Source of the DNA: Akkermansiaceae bacterium UBA5689
Lineage (GTDB): Bacteria > Verrucomicrobiota > Verrucomicrobiia > Verrucomicrobiales > Akkermansiaceae
Direction of reading: 5' to 3'
Assembly (NCBI GenBank): GCA_002420305.1
Contig: DIHT01000071.1
Location: 1 to 34,740 of the forward strand
Length of the DNA stretch: 34,740 nt
This document shows, piece after piece, positions 16,745 to 25,039 of this stretch (its first letter is position 1; each line of letters begins with the position of its first letter). The notes beneath the pieces were generated by a model. It was given only the letters and a program-made list of their open reading frames with translations. It had not been told where the DNA came from and made no database searches. The position numbers were made by a program, and so were the translations under genes.

Positions 16745-17905
16745 ATGCCCGGTCTCGTCATAAAACCCCGCTCCCGTATCTTTCATGGCCACGACTGGGT
16801 CTACGCCTCCGAAATCAAGAAATCCTTCGGTAATCCTCAACCTGGGGAGGTAATTTCCCTCAAGGATTTCAAAGACAAACCCCTTGGGAGTGCGATCTAT
16901 AACCCAAAATCTCAGATTGTAGCGCGCCGTTTTTCGCGACGAAAACAGGAACTCGACAAGGATTTCTTCCTTCGGCGCCTGAAACTCGCATTTTCTCTCC
17001 GGGACAGGCTCCCCGTCGACCCTTCCCTTTGCCGCCTCGCCTGGAGCGAGTCCGACGGCCTCCCCGGGCTCATCATAGACCGGTATGACCGCAACCTTGT
17101 CATCCAGACTCTTACTCTCGCGATGGATCAGCGGATCGGGCTTATTGTCGAGGTCGCACAGGAGCTTCTTTCGCCGGAATCCATCGTAGTGCGCAATGAC
17201 TCCCCGATGCGAAAGGCTGAAGGGCTGGAGCCGTCTAATTTTATCGCTGCAGGTAATGATCCGGATCCTGTTACCCTCGAGCACGGGGATCTGAAATTCA
17301 AATCCACCCTGCTCACCGGGCAGAAAACCGGACTCTACCTCGATCAAATCGATACCTACAAGAAGGTCTCGGAACTGGCAGAGGGCAAACGGGTCTTGGA
17401 CTGCTTCAGTAACCAAGGCGGATTCGGGCTCGCCTGCGCCCACGCCGGAGCTGCTAACGTCACCTGTGTCGATATCTCAGGCGAGGCTGTGTCCGCCGCT
17501 ACCCATAATGCCGAACTCAATAATCTGGAGATTCGCGCGATTGAGGCTAACGCCTTTGACTACCTGAAGAATTGTGATGAAACCTTTGATCTCATCATTC
17601 TTGACCCTCCCTCCTTCACCCGCAGCAAGAAGGCTCTCAATGATGCGATGCGCGGATACAAGGAGATCCATCTCCGGGCTCTCAAGCTTCTCAACCATGA
17701 CGGTTACCTCGCTACCTTCTCCTGCTCACACCATGTCACCCGGGAATTGTTTCTCAACAACGTGCGTGATGCTGCGGTAGATGCACGCCGGACATTGCGC
17801 CTGGTCGAATCCTACAGCCAGCGTTCAGACCATCCCATCCTCCCCACCATACCAGAAACCGAGTATCTCAAGGGGTTCTGCTTTCAGCTTCTTCCAGGAA
17901 GATGA
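16745..17905 (+). CDS. RlmI-like class I rRNA methyltransferase
   Basis: A 386-residue SAM-dependent methyltransferase of the RlmI/PUA-methyltransferase family; E. coli RlmI makes m5C1962 in 23S rRNA. The N-terminal PUA domain covers about residues 2-75 (IKPRSRIFHGHDWVY, ending AIYNPKSQIVARRFS), then an EEHEE domain (DGLPGLIIDRYD near 104), then the Rossmann methyltransferase. SAM motif I is VLDCFSNQGGFG at 217-228, motif IV is LDPPSF at 286-291, and the catalytic cysteine is Cys327 in TFSCSHH. The target base cannot be fixed from sequence. The last base of the stop overlaps the next gene in an ATGA. Confidence 0.9.
   Translation: MPGLVIKPRSRIFHGHDWVYASEIKKSFGNPQPGEVISLKDFKDKPLGSAIYNPKSQIVARRFSRRKQELDKDFFLRRLKLAFSLRDRLPVDPSLCRLAWSESDGLPGLIIDRYDRNLVIQTLTLAMDQRIGLIVEVAQELLSPESIVVRNDSPMRKAEGLEPSNFIAAGNDPDPVTLEHGDLKFKSTLLTGQKTGLYLDQIDTYKKVSELAEGKRVLDCFSNQGGFGLACAHAGAANVTCVDISGEAVSAATHNAELNNLEIRAIEANAFDYLKNCDETFDLIILDPPSFTRSKKALNDAMRGYKEIHLRALKLLNHDGYLATFSCSHHVTRELFLNNVRDAAVDARRTLRLVESYSQRSDHPILPTIPETEYLKGFCFQLLPGR
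17890..17902 (+). promoter_or_regulatory. Hairpin ending on the start codon of the next gene
   Basis: TCTTC and GAAGA pair with a CAG loop; the right arm ends on the A of the downstream ATG, and the AGGAAG ribosome-site-like bases are inside loop and stem. It lies within the last codons of the methyltransferase gene and may couple translation of the two genes. Confidence 0.3.
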
Positions 17906-18387
17906 AACCAAGGCTCCTCATCATCGGTTTTGTGATTCTTACGATCCTTGGAACTTCCTTCCTTCTTTGGAGATCAAGCCCCGAGCAAACTGTCAAAAGG
18001 CAAGCCCACCGCCTTCTCAACTGCCTGGAGAAAGGCGCCCTGAGCAGGACAACACACAGCGAGAAAGCGGACCTTCTGGTCGATCTCCTCGCCCGCTCCT
18101 TCAAGGTTCAAGCTCCCTACCCGGTAGATTCCGGCAGCTTCAATCATGCTCAGGCAGCACAATCGCTAAGAGACTTTCATAACAGCGTGATGTCCTGTGC
18201 AATCAGCAGAGACAACCCCTTCGTCAACTTTGAGTCGGACAATAGCGGTCGCTATGAAGTGGTGCTCTCGGTCGAAATCAACCTGGGTCCCCGGCGTCAG
18301 CATCAACTGAAATACAAATGTCTTATTGAATTTATCAGGGACGAAGAGGAATGGCTTGCCCGGGCGATCATCCTGAATCCAATATGA
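17902..18387 (+). CDS. Membrane-anchored protein of unknown function
   Basis: A 161-residue protein with an N-terminal hydrophobic anchor (LLIIGFVILTILGTSFLLW, about 5-23) and an external domain of about 135 residues. The domain begins with two amphipathic helices (EQTVKRQAHRLLNCLEKG) and ends in beta strands (RYEVVLSVEINL, KYKCLIEFI, LARAIILNPI), an alpha-then-beta order that resembles NTF2-like folds, but I cannot confirm the family. It starts four bases inside the methyltransferase stop and is probably co-transcribed with it; a functional link is not evident. Confidence 0.75.
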   Translation: MKPRLLIIGFVILTILGTSFLLWRSSPEQTVKRQAHRLLNCLEKGALSRTTHSEKADLLVDLLARSFKVQAPYPVDSGSFNHAQAAQSLRDFHNSVMSCAISRDNPFVNFESDNSGRYEVVLSVEINLGPRRQHQLKYKCLIEFIRDEEEWLARAIILNPI

Positions 18388-18526
18388 CCTACCTCCTATA
18401 CGTCAGAAAGTTGCTCTGAGACGCCTCATTTAGGGCTTTTCGACTGTTGATCTCCCTTTCCTACCAAAATTCCTTGGCAAACCGGAGGAATTCATCCAAG
18501 TTCCGCCGCCCCACGCCAATCAGGAC

Positions 18527-18787
18527 ATGGTAGCTCTCAGACTTACACGCAAAGGCACCAAAGATAAGCCCTATTACAAGATTGTGGCTGTTGATAGCCG
18601 CAAGCGCCGGGACGCTCGCTACATCGAGCAAATCGGAACCTACGATCCGCTCCTGCCGGGCGCGAACTATACTCTCGATCTCGAGAAGGCAGACGGATGG
18701 ATCAGCAAGGGAGCCCAGCCCTCAGAAACCGTAGCGAGCATAATCAAGAAGGCTCGGAAGGTCAGCGACGCCGCCAGTGAGGTGTAA
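18527..18787 (+). CDS. rpsP: 30S ribosomal protein S16
   Basis: An 86-residue S16 of the small subunit, recognised by the N-terminal block VALRLTRKGTKDKPYYKIV, VVDSRKRRDARYIE-type segment and GTYDPL. Length is normal. rimM, trmD and rplS, its usual partners, are not next to it; a pseudopilin faces it instead. An AGGA only one base before the ATG is too close to be a standard ribosome site, and a GGAGGA sits about 38 bases upstream, also too far, so initiation does not look typical. The 139 bases between it and the previous gene contain no clear promoter that I could identify. Confidence 0.97.
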   Translation: MVALRLTRKGTKDKPYYKIVAVDSRKRRDARYIEQIGTYDPLLPGANYTLDLEKADGWISKGAQPSETVASIIKKARKVSDAASEV

Positions 18788-18805
18788 CCCCTCTCGCTGA
18801 CTTCC
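18756..18805 (+). repeat. Long inverted repeat across the rpsP stop codon
   Basis: GGAAGGTCAGCGA (18756-18768) pairs with TCGCTGACTTCC (18794-18805): 12 pairs with one bulged G. Inside the 25-base loop GAGG (18779-18782) pairs with CCTC (18790-18793), extending the structure. The rpsP stop lies in it. There is no T-run after it, so it may protect or process the mRNA 3' end rather than act as a simple intrinsic terminator. Confidence 0.55.
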
Positions 18806-18873
18806 CTCCCGCAGCCGGCTCTCGCGCCGCTCCACCTTCGGGAGTCTGCTCATGCCTTGAGAGGCACCATGGA

Positions 18874-19620
18874 CTACCAGAACAAGGTCAGTCCGGGGCT
18901 GCTGAATCGCCGCTGGACCTGTGTGCCCTGATGCCACTCTACGTGTCCATCCATGAATCCAAGGTGGACACCCTTGAATTTCTCATCTTCTTCAAAATTA
19001 CCAAGGCGCTTGGTGTTCCACACAACGGCCAGGTCAACCCAGAGAATAGGATAAGCTACCTTTTGCCCAGTTCGGGAGGGAGTAAAGCGGTAGGTCTCAT
19101 CGTCCTCGTTATAGACATCATCGCGAATGCGCGCCCACTCCGCAGGCTCCGGTGGAACAAACTCACCATTCCCGGTCCAGACCGGATCATCAATCACGCA
19201 CGCGTAAGAGAAAAAAGAGGACGATCCTTCATCTACTCCACCATAATTCCACAGGTCCATGTCGTTTTGACTCCGATCCTTTCCATCCGTCGTCCACCGC
19301 TTGTTCGCTGCGTTATAGGCCAGGTCACGGGTGATCCCATTCTCTTCTCTCCACTCCCAGCTAAACCAAAAGGGAAGACCCCCGGTGTCGGTTGTAAAGT
19401 GAGCCCTCGGGAAGATCCCATTGTTATCACCAGCTCCTGCAAGGGAAATTGCACTTAGCTGCTTGATGTCCGATATGGATCCCGCCTTGTGGGCAGCGGT
19501 CGTAATCTTACCAACTCCAACGAAAGTGAGCGCCCCCAGCGTCAGTATGATGGCGACGACGACCAAGACTTCGATCAGGGTAAATCCTCTTCTTGCTCGC
19601 AAGGGGTGTTTCACGTTCAT
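18874..19620 (-). CDS. Type II secretion/type IV pilus-like pseudopilin
   Basis: A 248-residue protein with a class III signal peptide: basic leader (KHPLRARR), prepilin peptidase cleavage after Gly12, Phe13 as mature first residue and Glu17 at mature position 5 (GFTLIEVLVVVAIILTLGAL), then a hydrophobic helix. The globular part is tryptophan-rich and ends in HLGFMDGHVEW, the motif at the end of many PVC-group pseudopilin-like proteins. It is solitary: no secretin, ATPase or other pilin is in the window, so it may use a machine encoded elsewhere or act as a surface protein. It is convergent with rpsP. The bases before the ATG (GCCACCCC) hold no ribosome site. Confidence 0.9.
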   Translation of the reverse strand: MNVKHPLRARRGFTLIEVLVVVAIILTLGALTFVGVGKITTAAHKAGSISDIKQLSAISLAGAGDNNGIFPRAHFTTDTGGLPFWFSWEWREENGITRDLAYNAANKRWTTDGKDRSQNDMDLWNYGGVDEGSSSFFSYACVIDDPVWTGNGEFVPPEPAEWARIRDDVYNEDDETYRFTPSRTGQKVAYPILWVDLAVVWNTKRLGNFEEDEKFKGVHLGFMDGHVEWHQGTQVQRRFSSPGLTLFW

Positions 19621-19867
19621 GGGGTGGCGGTATGAGGCACCGTGGACCCCGAGTTGTCAAACTCAAGAACATCACAGTCAATATCTGCAACATCAGGCGG
19701 CTACATGGCCGCTCGGAGCAACATCGAAAATAACGCTATTCTATCTCATTATCGGCCCATTTTAGCCACAAAACTCTTCCTGATTGAGATTATGAACGAT
19801 CTCTGCAAGCCAAGAGCAAACGTGGATTGGTTTACAAATGCCTCCCGGCACGCTAGAGGGATCGAGC
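19621..19867. other. Divergent region between pseudopilin and cyclophilin genes
   Basis: A 247-base gap that should hold promoters for both genes. It contains GCGGC-TACATG-GCCGC (hairpin, 5-base stem) near 19697 and an AT-rich stretch (19730-19800), but no hexamer pair close to the sigma-70 consensus that I can support. Confidence 0.4.
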
Positions 19868-20680
19868 ATGAAATTACGTGGCACCATCTCCTCCATCGTA
19901 CTCGCCCTCGCTCTTGTGAGCTGTAATCAGGAAAAAACCGCAGAGTCTCCCCAAGACCCCTCCGCATCCTCGGCACAGAATAACCCGCCTCAGGAAACTC
20001 CTGCCACCGAACCTGCCGCCGAACCTGCCGGGACTGATAAAGAGGCTTCTTCCAACCCGGCCACCCCTCCGACTGAAAACCCTGAACCGAGCGCTCCCGG
20101 CGATCAGCCCGCAGGACCGCGCGTCACGTTCGAAACCTCCAACGGCTCCTTCGTCCTTGAGCTTGACCCAGTCAATGCCCCTATCAGCACCAAAAACTTT
20201 CTCAGTTATGTCAATGACGGATTCTACGATGGCACCATCTTTCACCGCGTCATTGATGGATTCATGATTCAGGGGGGAGGCTTCGAACTCATCGACGGCA
20301 AGGGATCACAGAAGGAAACAAAAGCGCCGATCAAGAACGAAGCCAAAAACGGTCTGAAAAACCTCCGCGGCTCTATCTCAATGGCCCGGACCAATAATCC
20401 GGACAGCGCAACGTCCCAGTTTTTTATTAACGTCGTGGACAATCCCGGTCTCGATCCAAAAAGCGCAGATAACCCTCAGGGTTTCAGTCCCGACGGCTAC
20501 GCCGTATTTGGCAAAATCGTCGATGGAATGGAAACCATTGACAAGATCAGGCAAAGCGAAACCGGCGTGAAACGCATGATGGCCAGAGCTCCAAGTGGCG
20601 AGCTCATGGAGAATCGCATGTCCGATGTCCCTCTCCAGAATGCGGTCATCAAGAAAGCCTCTGTTTCTCAATCCCAGTAA
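19868..20680 (+). CDS. Cyclophilin-type peptidyl-prolyl isomerase lipoprotein
   Basis: A 270-residue lipoprotein that should catalyse prolyl cis-trans isomerisation in the periplasm. The ATG at 19868 was chosen because it begins a lipoprotein signal (basic KLR, hydrophobic run, lipobox LVSC with Cys19) and has AGAGGG eight bases upstream, one of the few good ribosome sites here; an earlier in-frame start at 19838 would bury the signal. Residues about 20-85 are a Pro/Ala/Glu-rich linker. The cyclophilin domain follows, with FHRVIDGFMIQGG near 138, SMARTNNPDSATSQFFINV near 176 and GYAVFGKIVDGMETID near 215. The active-site Arg (FHR) and the SQFFI strand are intact. It precedes plsY by 27 bases. 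Confidence 0.93.
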   Translation: MKLRGTISSIVLALALVSCNQEKTAESPQDPSASSAQNNPPQETPATEPAAEPAGTDKEASSNPATPPTENPEPSAPGDQPAGPRVTFETSNGSFVLELDPVNAPISTKNFLSYVNDGFYDGTIFHRVIDGFMIQGGGFELIDGKGSQKETKAPIKNEAKNGLKNLRGSISMARTNNPDSATSQFFINVVDNPGLDPKSADNPQGFSPDGYAVFGKIVDGMETIDKIRQSETGVKRMMARAPSGELMENRMSDVPLQNAVIKKASVSQSQ

Positions 20681-20707
20681 GACGACTGGCAGCACAGATT
20701 CCATGTC

Positions 20708-21484
20708 ATGGAGTGGCTTCTTCCTATCGTAGCCTACCTCGTTGGGTCTATTCCCTTCGGAGTCCTCATCGCGAGGTCCAAGGGGATTGACATCCGCCAG
20801 CATGGATCCGGAAACGTAGGAGCCACCAACGTCTTTCGAATCGTTGGCAAGGGGTTCGGAATCTCCTGTCTCCTGTTGGACTTCCTGAAGGGGTTCCTCC
20901 CTGTCCTCGTTGCCACCAATCTCCTCCGGATTGCAGGAGCAGCGCCGGCCTTTTCCATTCCCTTTCTTTCAAATCCCACCGAACCATTTCCAGCGGATCA
21001 GCAAGTCTACGTCCACACTCTCCAGGTTGTCACCGCGCTTGCGGCAATCATGGGGCACAACTACTCGGTCTTTCTCAGGGGAGGAGGAGGAAAAGGCATT
21101 GCCACCTCAGCAGGGGTTCTCGTGGCCCTTCTTCCTACCGTATTTCTTGGCGCGCTCGTCGTTTTCGGTGCCGCCTTCTATTTCACCCGCTATGTCAGTC
21201 TGGGTAGTATCATGGGAGTGATCAGCATTCCTGTGTTTGCTCATCTCAACGATCGTCTCCGCCATCTTGACGGCGACCAATCCCTGCCTACCTACTGGGA
21301 GTCCGGAACATGGAACAAACCCTTGATGGCATTCACTGTGGTAGCTGCTTTGCTCGCAATTTGGCGTCATCGCTCCAACATCCAACGAATTCTCGCGGGT
21401 ACTGAAGACCGCTTGGAAAGTCGAAAGGCGACTAAAAACGTTGCGCCCGCGGACCCGGATGAGGACCCTCATGAACACTCATAA
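20708..21484 (+). CDS. plsY: Acyl-phosphate:glycerol-3-phosphate acyltransferase PlsY
   Basis: An inner-membrane enzyme that transfers an acyl group from acyl-phosphate to sn-glycerol 3-phosphate, the first acylation of phospholipid synthesis. Family motifs are LVGSIPFGVLIAR near residue 11, HGSGNVGATNVFR near 35 and GHNYSVFLRGGGGKGIATSAG near 118. At 258 residues it is longer than the usual 190-220 because of an extra loop of about 30 residues after the second helix (NLLRIAGAAPAF to QQVYVH) and a second hydrophilic insertion before the last helix (LNDRLRHLDGDQS). The C-terminal tail is acidic. It overlaps gpsA by 14 bases. Confidence 0.95.
   Translation: MEWLLPIVAYLVGSIPFGVLIARSKGIDIRQHGSGNVGATNVFRIVGKGFGISCLLLDFLKGFLPVLVATNLLRIAGAAPAFSIPFLSNPTEPFPADQQVYVHTLQVVTALAAIMGHNYSVFLRGGGGKGIATSAGVLVALLPTVFLGALVVFGAAFYFTRYVSLGSIMGVISIPVFAHLNDRLRHLDGDQSLPTYWESGTWNKPLMAFTVVAALLAIWRHRSNIQRILAGTEDRLESRKATKNVAPADPDEDPHEHS
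21459..21472 (+). promoter_or_regulatory. Hairpin covering the gpsA ribosome site and start
   Basis: ATGAG (21459-21463) and CTCAT (21468-21472) form a 5-base stem with a GACC loop. The left arm holds part of the GAGGA ribosome site and the right arm ends in the first two bases of the gpsA ATG. It lies in the last codons of plsY, so ribosomes finishing plsY would open it. Function is inference. Confidence 0.35.
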
Positions 21485-22493
21485 TTTTACACCTGCTCCA
21501 CGGACTGCCGTAGTCGGCTGCGGATCATGGGGCACCGCCCTCGCCACCCTGCTCCATCCAGCCTCTTCGCAGATTACCCTTATCGGCCGTAACGAGGATG
21601 TTATCGAAGACATTAACACGAGGCATCGTAATGAGCGCTACCTGCCTGGGGAACTACTCGATCCAGGCATCAAAGCGAGTAGCGATCTAGGTGTCACAAG
21701 AGACGCCGATCTCATCCTTCTTGTTCTACCCAGCGCGGCCATCCGCTCCACCACCGAACAACTGGCATCTCTTCAAATAGGCTCAGAAGTGATCCTGACC
21801 TCCTGCTCAAAGGGAATTGAACGCGGAACGGGAAAACGCATGTCCGAGGTTATCTCCGAAATCCTTCCCGATCAGCCGCTTGCTGCTCTTTCCGGGCCGA
21901 ACCATGCCGAGGAAGTTTGCAAGGGCCTTGCCACCATGACTGTCATTGGATCGGCAAACTCCAATGTGAGCGACTATCTTCAGGAGCTCCTTACCTCGCC
22001 AAACTTTCGCTGCTACACCTCGGATGACCTCACCGGACTCGAATGGGGGGGTGCCATGAAAAACATCTTTGCTATTGCTTCCGGAATCGCCACCGGCCTT
22101 GGCCTCGGTGACAATGCCACGGCTGGTCTCGTCACCCGTGGGCTCGCTGAAATGATCCGACTCGGCACAGCGCTAGGGGGGAAACCTGATACTTTCACCG
22201 GGCTCTCAGGCGTCGGGGACTTGATCGCTACCTGTTACTCGCACCATTCTCGGAACTTCCGCGCAGGAATTTCAATTGGGGAGGGCAACACGGTGGAAGG
22301 GACCCTCAAGGAAGCTGGTATGGTCGTGGAAGGGATTCCGAACTGCCAATCAATCTATGAAGTCGCCCAAAAAAGTGGAGTGCGCACGCCCCTGATCAAC
22401 TCAATCTACCGCGTTCTTTACGAGAACCAGCCTGCCGCGGAAGCCTTGCGGGAGTTACTTACACGGGCTCCTCGTCCCGAACTGGAACCCTGA
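21471..22493 (+). CDS. gpsA: Glycerol-3-phosphate dehydrogenase [NAD(P)+]
   Basis: Reduces dihydroxyacetone phosphate to sn-glycerol 3-phosphate, the substrate of PlsY encoded just before it. The ATG at 21471 gives 340 residues, matching E. coli GpsA (339), and has GAGGA upstream; an earlier TTG at 21441 would lengthen the N-terminus without support. The NAD-binding motif is VVGCGSWGTALA near residue 13, followed by TLIGRNEDVI. LSGPNHAEEV near 151 and the catalytic region GGAMKNIFAIASG near 195, with its lysine, and GLTRGLAEM-type TRGLAEMIRLG near 224 complete the family. The 14-base overlap with plsY suggests co-translation of two consecutive pathway steps. Confidence 0.97.
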   Translation: MNTHNFTPAPRTAVVGCGSWGTALATLLHPASSQITLIGRNEDVIEDINTRHRNERYLPGELLDPGIKASSDLGVTRDADLILLVLPSAAIRSTTEQLASLQIGSEVILTSCSKGIERGTGKRMSEVISEILPDQPLAALSGPNHAEEVCKGLATMTVIGSANSNVSDYLQELLTSPNFRCYTSDDLTGLEWGGAMKNIFAIASGIATGLGLGDNATAGLVTRGLAEMIRLGTALGGKPDTFTGLSGVGDLIATCYSHHSRNFRAGISIGEGNTVEGTLKEAGMVVEGIPNCQSIYEVAQKSGVRTPLINSIYRVLYENQPAAEALRELLTRAPRPELEP

Positions 22494-22608
22494 TCCTGCC
22501 TCCCAGTGGCTCTCCCTGATGCCCCCGAGAAAACTCCCTCTCCTCTCCCATTCAGCTTCCTCCAAAAAAGCGACGCAGAAGGCCCTCGCTTTAAAGTTTT
22601 TACCCGTT

Positions 22609-22614
22609 TATACC
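22609..22614 (+). promoter_or_regulatory. Possible -10 element (TATACC) for the MoxR/VWA locus
   Basis: TATACC, part of TTTATACC, lies 10 bases before the ATG of the first gene of the locus, in the 131-base gap after gpsA. The gap is T/A-rich just upstream. A transcript starting here would have a leader of only a few bases. There is no good -35 hexamer. Confidence 0.25.
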
Positions 22615-22624
22615 TGATGCTCCA

Positions 22625-23977
22625 ATGAGCGAGGAGCATTCGAGCGATAACCAATGGCGCAAACTCGCCAGCAAGGTGTCCAACAAGATCAATCTTGCTT
22701 GGTGGCTCGATAAACTTTCCACCCCTCTTCTCATTGCTGCTCTAGCCGGCTCTTGTCTCATTCTGATCGCGAGACGAGAACTCACCGACTTCTCTTGGTT
22801 TTATCCCTCGATCATAGGGGCCATTATTCTACTCGCTATTGGCCTTTTCAGCTGGTGGCGCGCGCGAGGAAATTTTGAATCCCCGGATCACGCCTTGGTT
22901 CGGATGGAGGCCAGCATGAAGATGTGCAACAAGCTGAGCGCAGCCAAGCAGGGCCTGACTCCCTGGCCAACCATTCCGAAAGCCCTGAACGATGGGACCC
23001 GGTGGCGTTGGCCTCGCCTCCTCTCTCCTCCACTGGCAGCACTCATCCTGCTTGGAGCCAGCATTCTTCTTCCCGTCTCGACCAGAAGTAACGCCGGGGA
23101 CCTTCCCATGGATGAACCACAGGTGTGGAAAGACCTCGAAGCGGACATAGAATCCCTGACTCAGGAGGAGACCGTGGAAAAGGATTACCTCGAGGAGCTT
23201 GAAGAAAGAATCGAGCAGCTGAGGGGCCAGAATCAGGAGGAATGGTACAGCCACTCCAGCATCGAAGCCACCGATGCTCTTCGCGAAATGCATCAGGGTG
23301 AGCTCGACAAAATAGAGCGCAACCTCCGCAGGGCTGAGCAGGCACTAGAAAGCCTGCAGGAAAGTTCCGGGGAAATGAGTGATCAAGCCAGAGAGCGTCT
23401 GCTGGACGCCTTCAGTGAGGCCGTAGAGCAGCTCGAGCAGGGAAAAATGAAACCCAACAGTGAACTCCTCGAAAAAATCAAGGGCCTTGACCCGGAAAAC
23501 CTGGCTCAATTGGACCCGCAACAACTGGAACAGCTTCGTGAGAGCATGAAGCAGTCCGCCAAAAATTGCGCACAATGCCAAGGTGGACCCGGCAAAGGTC
23601 CATCGCAAGAGGGCGGAGCCAGTCAGGATTGGCTGGATGATCTCCTCAACGAGGGCTCGGGCAATGGACAACCGCAGGAAAATGAGGGAGGCAAGGGAGG
23701 AGTCAATCGCGGACCTGGTTCAGCTCCTGGCGTACTCGGCCAAATCTCCCCGGACGTGAATTCTGGGGATCTCGAGGGACTGAAATCGGAAGATCTATCC
23801 AAATCCCTCCCCGGAGACCTTTTGGAACTGAAGGACAGCAAGCATGATGTCGACAAGTCCAAAGTCGGCCTTCGTGCTGGCGGAAATGTTGATAATGAGT
23901 CTGAGGGTGGTTCCCGGGTCTGGAAGGAGTCCCTCCTTCCTTCCGAAAAAAGAGCCCTGAAGAACTTCTTTAAATAG
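22625..23977 (+). CDS. Three-helix membrane protein with coiled coil, first gene of the MoxR locus
   Basis: A 450-residue protein with two membrane helices (about 33-50 and 59-78), a third at about 135-151, then a long charged coiled-coil region (about 165-285, with ELEERIEQLR and IERNLRRAEQALESL) and a low-complexity Gly/Gln/Ser-rich tail. A CAQC motif at 315-318 could bind metal or be redox-active. The order resembles DUF4175-type proteins found beside MoxR in other bacteria, but membership is a guess. Topology would place the coiled coil outside the cytoplasm if the N-terminus is inside. MoxR follows after 33 bases, so a shared transcript is likely. Confidence 0.75.
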   Translation: MSEEHSSDNQWRKLASKVSNKINLAWWLDKLSTPLLIAALAGSCLILIARRELTDFSWFYPSIIGAIILLAIGLFSWWRARGNFESPDHALVRMEASMKMCNKLSAAKQGLTPWPTIPKALNDGTRWRWPRLLSPPLAALILLGASILLPVSTRSNAGDLPMDEPQVWKDLEADIESLTQEETVEKDYLEELEERIEQLRGQNQEEWYSHSSIEATDALREMHQGELDKIERNLRRAEQALESLQESSGEMSDQARERLLDAFSEAVEQLEQGKMKPNSELLEKIKGLDPENLAQLDPQQLEQLRESMKQSAKNCAQCQGGPGKGPSQEGGASQDWLDDLLNEGSGNGQPQENEGGKGGVNRGPGSAPGVLGQISPDVNSGDLEGLKSEDLSKSLPGDLLELKDSKHDVDKSKVGLRAGGNVDNESEGGSRVWKESLLPSEKRALKNFFK

Positions 23978-24010
23978 TCTAGCAGCGCAACACACTTTCC
24001 CCTGAACGCC

Positions 24011-25027
24011 ATGGAGCATGCCTCGGAAACCGAAGTCACCGATGCCGGCAAGCACGTCCGGTCCCTCTCCAATGCCCTGCAGCAGGTGCTTTTCGGACAG
24101 GAAGAACTGATCCAGCTCGTCCTTACTGGCATCCTCGCCCGTGGTCACATTCTTCTGGAGGGGCTTCCTGGGCTTGGAAAGACGGAGCTAGTAAAGGGAC
24201 TTTCGCGCATCCTCCAGCTGGAGACCCGTCGAGTTCAGTTTACGCCGGATCTACTCCCGGGGGACATCACAGGAAATCCCGTCCTGCAGGAGAAAGATGG
24301 CAAACGACAGTTCGTCTTTCAGCCCGGACCCCTCTTCACCAATATAGTCCTCGCTGACGAGATCAACCGCGCCTCTCCCAAGACACAATCTGCTCTCCTC
24401 GAGGCAATGCAGGAACGACGAGTCACAGTTCTCGGAGAAAGCCATCAGCTGCCCTCTCCCTTTTTTGTTCTCGCCACCCAGAACCCAATTGAACTCGAGG
24501 GGACCTACCCGTTGCCCGAGGCCCAACTCGACCGTTTTCTCTTCAAGCTCGAAATCACCCGTAACGATGTCGGCACTCTCGAGCGTATCGTCAATGATCG
24601 TGACCTTGGATCCGAACCAGATGTGAATCCCATCATGGAGGCGAGCACCTTCATCGATGTCCTTGCTCTCGTCCGGCGAATCTACCTGCCCAATGTGGTA
24701 GCCAATTACATCGCTCGTCTGGTAGACGCCACCCATCCTGGACAATCCGAGTCTGCAGGAAAGATCAAGTTTGGAGCCAGTCCAAGAGCCGCCCTTTCAC
24801 TCGCAGCTGCGGCCAAGGCTCGCGCTCTGATTAATGAGCGCACTCACGCCAGCTTTGAAGACGTGAAGTTCATCGCTCCGTCAGTTCTCAGGCATCGCAT
24901 TATCCTTGATTACAATGCGCGGGTTGAAGGGCTCACAAGCAATGAGATCATCTCTCTCCTCCTCGAGGAAATACCCTTTCAGGCAGGAAAAAATCCAAGG
25001 ACCCTTCAGCAATCAGCCTCCAGCTGA
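24011..25027 (+). CDS. MoxR-family AAA+ ATPase
   Basis: A 338-residue cytoplasmic AAA+ ATPase of the MoxR group. Walker A is GLPGLGKT at 51-58, Walker B is VLADE at 113-117 followed by INRASPKTQSALLEAMQE, sensor 1 is ATQNP at 155-159 and the DRF arginine is at about 175. The C-terminal lid domain is present (RAALSLAAAAKARAL). MoxR proteins act with VWA-domain partners in assembling or activating protein complexes, for example metal insertion or stress tolerance. Here five partner-like genes follow on the same strand, including DUF58 and two VWA proteins, so it is probably the motor of that set. Confidence 0.95.
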   Translation: MEHASETEVTDAGKHVRSLSNALQQVLFGQEELIQLVLTGILARGHILLEGLPGLGKTELVKGLSRILQLETRRVQFTPDLLPGDITGNPVLQEKDGKRQFVFQPGPLFTNIVLADEINRASPKTQSALLEAMQERRVTVLGESHQLPSPFFVLATQNPIELEGTYPLPEAQLDRFLFKLEITRNDVGTLERIVNDRDLGSEPDVNPIMEASTFIDVLALVRRIYLPNVVANYIARLVDATHPGQSESAGKIKFGASPRAALSLAAAAKARALINERTHASFEDVKFIAPSVLRHRIILDYNARVEGLTSNEIISLLLEEIPFQAGKNPRTLQQSASS

Positions 25028-25039
25028 ATTCGACGGCAT

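Noticed and set aside
16691..17443. 250-codon minus-strand frame opposite the rRNA methyltransferase
   Set aside because: The plus-strand frame has all methyltransferase motifs; the antisense frame is a by-product of its base composition.
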